A stretch of DNA of 42,637 nucleotides, taken from the NCBI RefSeq assembly GCF_015057245.1, contig NZ_SVET01000022.1, forward strand, positions 1 through 42,637. Reading direction: 5' to 3'. Each line of letters opens with the position of its first letter. Position 1 is the first letter of the stretch. A model generated the notes under the pieces. That model did not search any database, had not been told where the DNA came from, and saw nothing but the letters and a program-made list of their open reading frames with translations. The translations under genes and the position numbers were made by a program. Below are positions 16,170 through 23,533 of this stretch, in pieces. The DNA comes from Pseudobutyrivibrio ruminis (GTDB lineage: Bacteria > Bacillota > Clostridia > Lachnospirales > Lachnospiraceae).

Positions 16170-17423
16170 CTAGGTCACATCAATACGGCATGTCATGGTA
16201 TAAGTTTTGCCATTTGATTTCTTCATTCTAACAGTCAGTGTACCTGTTCCCTTTCCAACGGATGTAATCAAGCCATTGGAGTCAACGGTGAACACACTGG
16301 CATCTGATGATTTGTATGTCACATTGTATTGCTTATCTGTACTATTCAAATAGTCTAGATTAATCGCTACCTGGGCAGTGCTACCGTTGCTCATAGAATA
16401 AGTGGCATCATCTGGCAATGTGATGTTTCCTATATTTGTGCCATTGTTTGCATATTTCTTTGAAGATGTAGCCTTTGCTGTAGATGTGCTACTTGTTGAT
16501 GCAGTTGTAGTAGCTGTGGTAGTGGTACTAGCTGTACTTGCAGTGCTTGTGGAATCTGTCGAACTGCTAGTTGAACTGCTAGAAGAGCTACTTGTGGTAT
16601 CTGATGTAGTGATAGTGTCTGTTGAAGCTGTGTCTGTACCTGATTCAGCAGCCTTCTCCTCGTCAGTCTTTCCAAGTTTTACATACATAGCTGGTCTGAT
16701 TCCATCACCAAGATAATAGTACTTTCTTTCGATGAGCTTCTTTGCATCATTTACAAACAGTCCCTGAGCCGGGTCATCATAAGCGTTTGTTCTAAGAGGC
16801 CATGTGTTGCTGGTCTCATATTTCATAGTATCCTTGTACGCTGTGTACTCATCTGAAGAAAGGAAGAATATATAATCAGAAGTTGTACTCTGATTGTTGT
16901 AAATATTCATATTGAGAGAGTTCTTAACATTTCCGGCAAGGTAATAAGCATCCAAAGTAGTGTCATGATAGAAATTCATGAGACTTGTCTGGGCTGCTTC
17001 CTCTGTAAGAGATGTCTTCTGGATTGTGGCTCTCTCAGCGTCTGTAAAGCACTGCTGATAGAAAATTTGATTGAGCCAACCTCTCCAATAGTTATCCTCC
17101 CACTTAACATAGCCAGCAGACGACTTGCTATTTAAATACATCTGATTAATTGAATCTCTGTATGCAAGCACTGAATATGAATGTAGAGTCTTTCTTGAAA
17201 CAATAAGGGCAACCTTTGTAGTATCGTCATATGTAAGAATTGTCCAGTTGATAATGTTTCCATCCAAGGTTCCAAAGGCAATATCATCACCTTCTGCATA
17301 TGTTCCTGAGGATTTCTTTTTAGCAGCATCTGCCTGTAGTGACAAGCCAAGGACTGCTACTCCCATAAATACGGCCAGTGAAAAGGCCAATATCTTTTTT
17401 GAAACTTTGATTGCTCTTCTCAT
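16170..17423 (-). CDS. Secreted DUF6273 protein with Ser/Thr linker and Ig-like domain
   Basis: Residues 1-33 are a signal peptide (KKILAFSLAVFMGVAVLGLS, then cleavage after ADA). Residues 40-255 match the DUF6273 pattern of surface proteins: FGTLDGNIINWTIL, LIVSRKTLHSYSVLAY, WEDNYWRGWLN, FFLSSDEY and GIRPAMYVKLG. A low-complexity Ser/Thr/Ala linker covers about 265-325. The last 90 residues form a bacterial Ig-like (Big_2) fold ending SVGKGTGTLTVRMKKSNGK. I see no LPXTG or membrane anchor, so it is probably released or loosely held. It leads the four-gene run ending with the RNase H-like gene. Confidence 0.82.
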   Translation of the reverse strand: MRRAIKVSKKILAFSLAVFMGVAVLGLSLQADAAKKKSSGTYAEGDDIAFGTLDGNIINWTILTYDDTTKVALIVSRKTLHSYSVLAYRDSINQMYLNSKSSAGYVKWEDNYWRGWLNQIFYQQCFTDAERATIQKTSLTEEAAQTSLMNFYHDTTLDAYYLAGNVKNSLNMNIYNNQSTTSDYIFFLSSDEYTAYKDTMKYETSNTWPLRTNAYDDPAQGLFVNDAKKLIERKYYYLGDGIRPAMYVKLGKTDEEKAAESGTDTASTDTITTSDTTSSSSSSSTSSSTDSTSTASTASTTTTATTTASTSSTSTAKATSSKKYANNGTNIGNITLPDDATYSMSNGSTAQVAINLDYLNSTDKQYNVTYKSSDASVFTVDSNGLITSVGKGTGTLTVRMKKSNGKTYTMTCRIDVT

Positions 17424-17472
17424 ATATAATCTCCTAACACAAAAATATGTGCATAATTTCCCTTATATCTTT

Positions 17473-17501
17473 ATAGTAATATCGTGCATTTTTAAAGTCA
17501 A
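17473..17501 (-). promoter_or_regulatory. Promoter of the secreted-protein operon
   Basis: The minus strand shows TTGACT (17496-17501), 17 bases, then TACTAT (17473-17478), 50 bases before the ATG at 17423. It is back to back with the sprT-like gene promoter. Confidence 0.65.
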
Positions 17502-17541
17502 ATTAATATTGGATAATTAACAAATTTATCATTTTTGATAA

Positions 17542-17570
17542 TTGTAAATTTCAATTTCAGTTGCTATACT
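17542..17570 (+). promoter_or_regulatory. Promoter of the SprT-like gene
   Basis: TTGTAA (17542-17547), 17 bases, TATACT (17565-17570). This lies 41 bases before the ATG, which follows an AAGGAG ribosome site. Confidence 0.65.
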
Positions 17571-17611
17571 ATCCTTCTGTATAAAGTTATATCGAGTTTT
17601 AAGGAGACATA

Positions 17612-18316
17612 ATGACAAAGAAAGAAATGTTTAAAATGTTGCACGATGAAGAACCTGTTCTTCGTGCAGAAATCACTGCATTGTACTCAGTTCTAGATCA
17701 CAAGCTGGGGCTCCACGGTGCAGAAGTTCCAATCACCTTTGGGATGGATGAAAAGGCCCTTGGATCTTATCTTCCACCTTCATATGATGATGAAGAGCAA
17801 TTCCAGTTTTCACTATTTTTCATCGGTTTCTGCTTAAATGAGCAGCTTTCAAAGGCCGATCGAATCAATTTATATAAGCATGAATATGCACACTACATGA
17901 CACGTCACATCAGCATCCCAAGCGAATACACATGGCAGCCAGGAGTTCACGGCAGTGCATGGAAATACTGCTGCAGCCTTATCGGCGCCATCCCTGCAGA
18001 CTACTACGTAGAAGGCCAGAGCCTCAAAAAGGTGGACTATGATTCAGTTTTAAAGCGTCCTACAGTAGATCACAAGCAGGTTCAGATGCTTGATACTTAT
18101 CGCACACAGCGCGCTTACAAAAATATGGAAAATTCGAAAATACGATATGAAGTAGGCGATGTTGTTTCTCATCCAAAATTTGGAGAGGGAACAGTCAAAG
18201 AAATTGAAAAGCAGCCATCATCTGTACGCCTCCACATCGCATTCGGAGACGAAGTCAAAATTATCGATCAGAAGTGGCTTGTAAAAACTGGCTACAAAAA
18301 AGTTTCGGAAACCTAA
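17612..18316 (+). CDS. SprT-like zinc metalloprotease with C-terminal Tudor-like domain
   Basis: This is a 234-residue protein. Residues 1-130 are SprT-like: the zinc motif HEYAH (H90, E91, H94) sits after FFIGFCLNEQLSKADR, and a third ligand is likely H113 in GVHGSAWKYC. SprT/Spartan relatives act on DNA-protein crosslinks in eukaryotes; bacterial roles are less clear. Residues 175-226 (YEVGDVVSHPKFGEGTVKEI, then LHIAFGDEVKIID) match the Tudor-like tail of the PcrA/UvrD helicases, which binds RNA polymerase. The joining of these two modules suggests a protease guided to the transcription or repair machinery. That is an inference. Confidence 0.78.
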   Translation: MTKKEMFKMLHDEEPVLRAEITALYSVLDHKLGLHGAEVPITFGMDEKALGSYLPPSYDDEEQFQFSLFFIGFCLNEQLSKADRINLYKHEYAHYMTRHISIPSEYTWQPGVHGSAWKYCCSLIGAIPADYYVEGQSLKKVDYDSVLKRPTVDHKQVQMLDTYRTQRAYKNMENSKIRYEVGDVVSHPKFGEGTVKEIEKQPSSVRLHIAFGDEVKIIDQKWLVKTGYKKVSET

Positions 18317-18330
18317 TTATATATAAAACA

Positions 18331-18424
18331 AAAAGTCCTGTTACACTAACAATCCTATGATACTGTCTCGTCGGCTAACACGCCTCCTTGACAGTACATA
18401 GAGATTGATAGTTACAGGACTTTT
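18331..18424. terminator. 94-nt long hairpin between convergent genes (bidirectional terminator)
   Basis: The outer arms AAAAGTCCTGT/ACAGGACTTTT pair over 11 bp. Next come ACTAACAATC/GATTGATAGT with one mismatch, then TATG/CATA and TACTGTC/GACAGTA with a bulged A. The 22-base apical loop can form GGC/GCC. It fills the gap between the SprT-like gene and shikimate kinase and ends in T-runs on both strands, so it can stop transcription both ways. It is far longer than the other terminators here. Confidence 0.75.
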
Positions 18425-18431
18425 ATACTAT

Positions 18432-18932
18432 CTATTCAGATATTTTTTCTAGCACCGCATCCAAGGTTTCCTCGAGGCCGAGGCCCCCCTCATCTACGGT
18501 TACATCTGCATATTTTTCATACAGCGGAATTCTTTCGTCGTAGAGAGACTTAAGATTCTGCCCGTCTTTTAGAACAACCCCGCGGCCCTTTAGACTGCCG
18601 AGGCGACTATCAAGTGTTTCATAATCAAGCTTAAGATAAACTACAGTTCCAATTTCCTTTAGGTGCTCCATTGCTTCTGCGCCATAGATAACACTTCCAC
18701 CAGTTGCTATAACTGTTTTGGTTGAAGAAATGCTGGCATTTACATCATTTTCTATTTTAAGAAAACCATCTACACCTTCCTCAGCAATGATTTCCTTAAG
18801 CAAACGTTTTTCCCTCTTTTGGATAAGCAAATCCGCATCTACGAATTCAAACCCAAGTTCCTTCGCCAATACAACACCCAAAGTACTTTTGCCAACACCT
18901 GGCATACCAATTAGAACTATGTTTTCTTTCAT
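18432..18932 (-). CDS. aroK: Shikimate kinase
   Basis: This enzyme phosphorylates shikimate in aromatic amino acid synthesis. The 166-residue protein has Walker A GMPGVGKST (9-17), the shikimate-binding Asp in FEFVDADLLI, ATGGSVIYG, the lid region RLGSLKGRGVVL and the C-terminal YEKYADVTVD. The length is normal for the family. The ATG at 18932 follows TAGGAG. No other shikimate pathway gene is nearby, so it is probably a single-gene unit ending at the long hairpin. Confidence 0.92.
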   Translation of the reverse strand: MKENIVLIGMPGVGKSTLGVVLAKELGFEFVDADLLIQKREKRLLKEIIAEEGVDGFLKIENDVNASISSTKTVIATGGSVIYGAEAMEHLKEIGTVVYLKLDYETLDSRLGSLKGRGVVLKDGQNLKSLYDERIPLYEKYADVTVDEGGLGLEETLDAVLEKISE

Positions 18933-19013
18933 TTTAATTATGTCTCCTAATCATTCACTATAAATGTTAGGGGTATTGTACATGATTTGCTTTAAAAGAA
19001 AAAGCACTATTTA

Positions 19014-20846
19014 TTATAATCTTCCCTTTCTGTAAAATATTGCAAATCCTAATCCTGCTACAAGGACTGCCGCTGAAACTCCAAGTAAAATCCATGTCTG
19101 TGAATCTAACTCAGATAATGACTGAGCTGTATCTGTAGAATCTTCTGACTCTGTAGTCTCTTCTGACTCAAATCCAGCTTGGCCTCCTGCCATGCCCATA
19201 CCGCCTCGGCCTCCTTGTCCCTTGCCCTGTGGCATAGCGCTTTCATCCATGTCCTCAGGTGCCTGGAATTCTTCGCTTGACTCTGAGTCTTCTGGTGCCT
19301 GGAATTCTTCATTCATTTCTACGTCTTCCGACTGCATCTGCTGGCCGCGGCCCATGCCACCCATTTGGCCCATGCCACCCATCTGGCCCATGCCACCCAT
19401 CTGGCCCATGCCACCTGCTGTGGCCTCTCCTGCAGTAGTTACCACATCTTCAAGTGTAACTGTCTCGGATTCATCGCCAGCAGTAATTGTATATGTTTCA
19501 CCAATTACTAAATCAGGGCTACTTATATTAATTGAAGAGAAGCTATATGGAACTTCCCATGAAATAATTTCATTTCCATCTGCATCTACAACCGAAACTG
19601 TAGTTCCAGCTTCCATAGAAGCGCTAGTTGTGTAAAGTATAGATGCCTGTGTGGATGTACTATCAAAGGATTCTGCCATACCGCTACTTCCAGCAGCAAT
19701 AATTGTTCCTCCTGTGATTACTGCAACACCACCATTTTCACTTGCGTAATCAATTGCGTTGTTAGATCCGCCATCAGTTAGACTTACAAAAATCGTACCA
19801 CCTGATATACTAATATCACCGTTAGAATCAATGCCATCTGCGTCATTACCACCTTCATTAAAAATTCTAAGAGTGCCGCCACTTATGCTAATGTATGTTT
19901 CCTCTGTAGTTTCAGAATCTGTAGTTTCAGAATCCGTTGTTGAGCTTTCCATTTGGCCCATACCAAACTCTTCTGACGATCCTCCATTAGCATTTATGCC
20001 ATCATCTGTTGAATAGATAGTGATATCTCCATCTTCTATTTCAACAATGACTGCTTCAATTCCTTCGTAAGAATTGCTTATGAGAATTGTGCCTCCGCCA
20101 ATGTATACACTGGTATCGCAAGTGATGCCATCATCTTCAACATCAATAGTAATATCTGCATCTGTTATATTCAGAGCATCATTTGCTTTCAAGCCATCAC
20201 CAGGAGCTGTCACTGTGATTGTTCCACCTGTGATAATCAAATCATCCTTTGAAACAATGCCATGTGAATAGCCGGTTGTAACAGTCAAGCTACCGCTTCC
20301 ATTTATTGTCAAATCATCGTGTGAGAAGATTGCTCCATCTCTATCATCTTCAACAGCCTCCTCTGAATACTCGCTGCCTGTCTCAATTGTGTTTTCAGAG
20401 CCATCTGCCAAAGTTAAAAATACCTTATCTGCCTGCTCTACGATAATTCCTGCATCATCTTCGCAGTAAATATCTACCCCATCAAGCATGATCCAAATTT
20501 TGGAATTATCCTCTGCAGAAACAACAATGCTTCCATCAGTAAGCTCTCCACTTACCACATAATATCCAGATTGTGCAATGTACACATTTCCATCATTTAC
20601 ATAAGCTCCTGTCCCCGAAACAGTTATGTCATCTCCTTCTAATGTAATAATTGTCGCCTCGGAAGTATCCCAGTCACCATCCATATCATTGTTTGTAAAA
20701 TATGAAGATGTGGTGGTTGTTTCAGAATCCTCATCAACCACCACTGTAAGTCCAAGCTTCTCGCCATTCATAAATAAAACTGTCAGGATGATGGCCAGTA
20801 TCAAGACCACTACGCAGATGATGTCAATTTTTTTATTAGTTGACAT
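19014..20846 (-). CDS. Cthe_2159-type surface beta-helix protein (carbohydrate-binding domain)
   Basis: A 610-residue membrane-anchored exported protein. One membrane segment lies at about 8-26 and another near the C-terminus (WILLGVSAAVLVAGLGFAI), followed by the basic tail YRKGRL. Between them is a Thr/Asp/Gly-rich repetitive beta-helix (repeats such as SISGGTL, DISISGGTIFVSL, AVITGGTIIA) of the kind named after Clostridium thermocellum Cthe_2159, whose member binds acidic polysaccharide. About 485-515 is a Gly/Met repeat (MGQMGG units), then acidic Glu/Ser repeats (EEFQAPED twice). It is the third gene after the VTC and DUF4956 genes, 12 bases downstream. Confidence 0.8.
   Translation of the reverse strand: MSTNKKIDIICVVVLILAIILTVLFMNGEKLGLTVVVDEDSETTTTSSYFTNNDMDGDWDTSEATIITLEGDDITVSGTGAYVNDGNVYIAQSGYYVVSGELTDGSIVVSAEDNSKIWIMLDGVDIYCEDDAGIIVEQADKVFLTLADGSENTIETGSEYSEEAVEDDRDGAIFSHDDLTINGSGSLTVTTGYSHGIVSKDDLIITGGTITVTAPGDGLKANDALNITDADITIDVEDDGITCDTSVYIGGGTILISNSYEGIEAVIVEIEDGDITIYSTDDGINANGGSSEEFGMGQMESSTTDSETTDSETTEETYISISGGTLRIFNEGGNDADGIDSNGDISISGGTIFVSLTDGGSNNAIDYASENGGVAVITGGTIIAAGSSGMAESFDSTSTQASILYTTSASMEAGTTVSVVDADGNEIISWEVPYSFSSINISSPDLVIGETYTITAGDESETVTLEDVVTTAGEATAGGMGQMGGMGQMGGMGQMGGMGRGQQMQSEDVEMNEEFQAPEDSESSEEFQAPEDMDESAMPQGKGQGGRGGMGMAGGQAGFESEETTESEDSTDTAQSLSELDSQTWILLGVSAAVLVAGLGFAIFYRKGRL
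19352..19415 (-). repeat. 18-bp tandem repeat encoding MGQMGG units
   Basis: Three nearly identical 18-bp units (CCATGCCACCCATCTGGC on plus) and a partial fourth lie inside the beta-helix gene. They encode a Met/Gly-rich spacer and could vary in copy number between strains by slippage without changing frame. Confidence 0.85.
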
Positions 20847-20858
20847 AATCTGTCCTCC

Positions 20859-21530
20859 TTATCCCATGTAATCGCCGTTATAACTAACTAGTACTGCGCT
20901 TTCTACACCTTCCATATCTGATAACTCGTTAATGAAATCTGTGTTATCTTCCTTAAGTCTGATTTCAAGATTTAATTCAATCTCGCCCTTTCTTGCTGTC
21001 TTGCTCTTAACTGCACACTTAGTTGTCTTCTCCTCTAAGTACTGCATTGCCTCTTTTTCTGCAAGATTATCATCACATCTGAGAACTACAATATAAGGAT
21101 TAACATTTGATTTACGATTCGCAAATACGGTAATCATGATACCAATCAAAACACTACCAAATACTGCAAGTGGAATCATTCCTGCTGCAAGTACGATACC
21201 TGCTGCAATTGCCCAGAAAAGAAAAGCTATATCAAGAGGTTCCTTGATGGCTGTTCTAAAACGAACGATTGATAAGGCACCGACCATACCTAACGAAAGA
21301 ACTACGTTACTGGTTACTGCCAAGATAACGAATGTCGCAATCATTGTAAGAGCTACTAAAGTCACTCCGAAATTTGATGAGTACATAACTCCTGCATATG
21401 TCTTTTTGTAAATAAAGAAAATAAACAACCCAATTGCAAATGATAACGCCATAGCAATTACCATATCTAAAACTGTTACGCTTGTTACATTGCTTAAAAA
21501 GCTTGATTTAAAAATATCGCTAAATGTCAT
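20859..21530 (-). CDS. DUF4956 membrane protein
   Basis: This 223-residue protein has four to five membrane segments in its first 140 residues. These include MVIAMALSFAIGLFIFFIY, LVALTMIATFVILAV, VLSLGMVGALSIVRFRTAI and AAGIVLAAGMIPLAVFGSVL. A cytoplasmic alpha/beta tail follows. GMVGALSIVRFRTAIKEP is the conserved signature of the family, which commonly accompanies VTC-domain polyphosphate polymerases. I chose ATG 21530 with AAGGAG eight bases upstream over an in-frame GTG at 21539. The family's function is unknown; a transport or scaffold role with the VTC protein is inferred. Confidence 0.85.
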   Translation of the reverse strand: MTFSDIFKSSFLSNVTSVTVLDMVIAMALSFAIGLFIFFIYKKTYAGVMYSSNFGVTLVALTMIATFVILAVTSNVVLSLGMVGALSIVRFRTAIKEPLDIAFLFWAIAAGIVLAAGMIPLAVFGSVLIGIMITVFANRKSNVNPYIVVLRCDDNLAEKEAMQYLEEKTTKCAVKSKTARKGEIELNLEIRLKEDNTDFINELSDMEGVESAVLVSYNGDYMG

Positions 21531-21551
21531 AATCTTCACTCCTTCTATCTC

Positions 21552-22229
21552 TTAACCATAAATCCTACACTGTGCATACTTTGAAAATGCCTGCACTCTA
21601 GTCCCTGGGATTTGTACTGCATCTCTAATTATTTCTGGCAGATATGCATCCCATTTGACCTCCAATATAATTGGCGCGTCGCCCGCTGGAATTGTTACAC
21701 ATTCTGGATTTAAGAAATCCGTTCTATTCATCCCTGTTCTTATGTCATAATCTAATGTAACTCTTACATTTCCAGGTGCATATACAAATGGCTCTCTGGT
21801 GTAATCTACTATGGTCATTGGTCTCATTCCCTGATATCGCATCTTGCAATACAGCTCCTGAAGCAGTGAATGTGGGGAATCAATCATCCAATCAATATCT
21901 CCATCCACTATCTTCTGTGCCTCTTCCGCTGTCAATGGAGCATGGTATTTCGTACCAAGACCGTTACATTTACTTTTCTTTTCAAGGTGGATAATTCTAG
22001 TATCGAAGTTATAATATCTTATGCGAAATTTCTCTCGCATGTTCACCCCATCCACTTTTTCACGAAGTGCTTTGTCGTTCAGATTATCGAAATAAAGACT
22101 TCTTATAAGATATTTTCCGTCGATTGTATGTGGATCAGGTATCGCTATAGCTGACATTCTTTGCCTTATTGTTAGCAAGTCTGCATAGGTTATAGCGTGT
22201 TTCCATTCATGCCTATACCTCTTTTCCAT
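21552..22229 (-). CDS. VTC-domain protein, probable polyphosphate polymerase
   Basis: A 225-residue triphosphate-tunnel enzyme of the VTC type. The basic tunnel residues are visible in order: RYRHEWKHAI, LIRSLYFDN, REKFRIRYYN, IHLEKKSK, VDYTREPFVY, VRVTLDYDIR, ILEVKWDAYLP and FSKYAQCR. Yeast Vtc4 uses this fold to build polyphosphate from ATP. It leads the VTC, DUF4956, beta-helix operon with 12-21 base gaps. A TTGACA -35 lies about 55 bases upstream (22282-22287). Confidence 0.85.
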   Translation of the reverse strand: MEKRYRHEWKHAITYADLLTIRQRMSAIAIPDPHTIDGKYLIRSLYFDNLNDKALREKVDGVNMREKFRIRYYNFDTRIIHLEKKSKCNGLGTKYHAPLTAEEAQKIVDGDIDWMIDSPHSLLQELYCKMRYQGMRPMTIVDYTREPFVYAPGNVRVTLDYDIRTGMNRTDFLNPECVTIPAGDAPIILEVKWDAYLPEIIRDAVQIPGTRVQAFSKYAQCRIYG

Positions 22230-22281
22230 AATTCACTCCTATCTGTTGCTATTTCTGTATCATTTAGCGGTATATTAACCC

Positions 22282-22287
22282 TGTCAA
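22282..22287 (-). promoter_or_regulatory. Consensus -35 element upstream of the VTC gene
   Basis: A perfect TTGACA on the minus strand. The matching -10 is weak (AATGAT at 17 bases, or TGATAC at 19). Confidence 0.45.
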
Positions 22288-22363
22288 GTGTGCGCAACAT
22301 GATTGCAATGTGAACAAATCGGTACAGGTTTTGTGTTTTTTAGGTTTTTCTAAGGACTTTTAT

Positions 22364-22372
22364 TGCTATAAT
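22364..22372 (+). promoter_or_regulatory. Extended -10 promoter of the small hydrolase
   Basis: TGCTATAAT matches the extended -10 consensus exactly, 39 bases before the ATG at 22411. The -35 region is a T-rich stretch without a clear hexamer. Confidence 0.6.
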
Positions 22373-22410
22373 AGATTCGTAGAATTTTTCTTATTAATGA
22401 AAGGAACACT

Positions 22411-22968
22411 ATGGATAAGAATTTAGCCGTTATATTTCCAGGAGTTGGATATCACTCAGATAAACCACTTTTGTACTATTCAAAGAAGCTTGCCAAGAAT
22501 CATGGCTATGAAATAAAAGAAGTTAAATACACTTTTTCTAAAGATTTGAATTCTATTAAGACAGATGCCTTGCAGGCTGAAGCTGCAATCAATGAAGCTA
22601 TGGCACAGGTTGTGGAGCAATTAAAGGATGTCGACTTTTCTTCCTATGATAATGTAATCTTTATTGGAAAAAGTATTGGCACAGCCATCGCTGCCAAATA
22701 CGCCTTTGACTACGGTATCGAAGCAGAAAGCATTATCTTCACACCAATAGAAATGACTTTCGCCTATATCAATGCTTGTGAAGGCTTTGTCTTCCACGGA
22801 AGCAAGGATCCTCTTTGTGATACTGATATGTGCGTCCAGCTTTGTGATGAACTTTCAATCACATATGCCGTCATCCCAGATGCAAACCACTCTTTAGAGA
22901 CCGGTGATGTGGATACAGATATTCAAAACCTTCATAGAATAATGAAAATAGTAGATGGATTATTTTAA
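22411..22968 (+). CDS. Small alpha/beta-hydrolase
   Basis: A 185-residue minimal alpha/beta hydrolase. The nucleophile elbow is GKSIGT, with Ser in place after VIFIGK (about residue 90). The acid is probably the Asp in FVFHGSKDPLC, and the His is in IPDANHSLE near residue 150. No lid domain and no signal peptide are seen, so it is a cytoplasmic serine hydrolase of unknown substrate. It stands alone on the plus strand and converges on the desulfoferrodoxin gene across a shared terminator. Confidence 0.8.
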   Translation: MDKNLAVIFPGVGYHSDKPLLYYSKKLAKNHGYEIKEVKYTFSKDLNSIKTDALQAEAAINEAMAQVVEQLKDVDFSSYDNVIFIGKSIGTAIAAKYAFDYGIEAESIIFTPIEMTFAYINACEGFVFHGSKDPLCDTDMCVQLCDELSITYAVIPDANHSLETGDVDTDIQNLHRIMKIVDGLF

Positions 22969-22969
22969 C

Positions 22970-23003
22970 AAAAAAAGAGCTTTGGGCACCCCCAAAGCTC
23001 TTT
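22970..23003. terminator. Bidirectional terminator between hydrolase and desulfoferrodoxin genes
   Basis: A 13-bp perfect stem AAAGAGCTTTGGG/CCCAAAGCTCTTT has a 4-base loop. On the minus strand six or more T follow, a strong end for the desulfoferrodoxin mRNA; on plus only TTT follows. Confidence 0.88.
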
Positions 23004-23016
23004 ACTATTATTAACA

Positions 23017-23385
23017 TTATGATTTCCATAATCCATGTAAGTTGCAATATGCATAAGCTGCAACCAATGAATCGCCATCTGTAAGAGCGAACTGAGCGCA
23101 TGGCTTCTGACCTGGCTCGAGAACCTTTCTCTGAGCTCCCTGCTTTGTTTCGATAGCAATCCACTCAATGTAGTGCTCTGGAGCCATAGGATGCTCTACA
23201 GAACCAACCTCTACAGTCACCACATTTCCCTCTACCTTACATACAGGAACATGCTTTTCAACTGCACCATCAGAAGTACCAGGAACAAGCTCCTTCATCT
23301 TCTGACCACAGCAAGACATTGGAGCACCGGACTCCTTAACCATGCCTACAAAATTACCGCAAACCTCACATACATAAAATTTCAT
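23017..23385 (-). CDS. dfx: Desulfoferrodoxin (superoxide reductase)
   Basis: This protein reduces superoxide to peroxide without making oxygen, a defence typical of strict anaerobes. The 122-residue form has both iron centres. The N-terminal desulforedoxin-like site uses C6, C9, C25 and C26 (FYVCEVCGNF, then PMSCCGQKM). The active centre lies in the C-terminal domain, with His residues in EKHVPV and EHPMAPEHYIEW and the Cys/His pair in YCNLHGLW. The ATG at 23385 follows AGGAGG. Confidence 0.95.
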   Translation of the reverse strand: MKFYVCEVCGNFVGMVKESGAPMSCCGQKMKELVPGTSDGAVEKHVPVCKVEGNVVTVEVGSVEHPMAPEHYIEWIAIETKQGAQRKVLEPGQKPCAQFALTDGDSLVAAYAYCNLHGLWKS

Positions 23386-23533
23386 ACCTAGCCTCCTTTT
23401 ACAAGATACTCCCCAACTGTAGCTTCATTGTATCATAGGGGATTAGAATAGTCTTTAACTACACAAAAAACTCACAGATTATTGTGTAAAATATAGTTGT
23501 GTTAGCGATATGCCACAACGAAAGGAAATTAAA

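Noticed and set aside
16430..16675. Repetitive sequence in the secreted-protein gene, with long open frames on both strands
   Set aside because: It is the Ser/Thr/Ala linker codon repeat of one protein; low complexity explains the extra frames.
19192..19635. Plus-strand open frame and short tandem repeats that could suggest a repeat array or CRISPR
   Set aside because: The repeat is the 18-bp coding unit of the MGQMGG spacer in the beta-helix gene, with no unique spacers between units.
23496..23519. GTTGTG/CACAAC inverted repeat after the ArsR-type gene as its terminator
   Set aside because: The stem is only 6 bp with a 12-base loop and no clean T-run on the minus strand; too weak to list.
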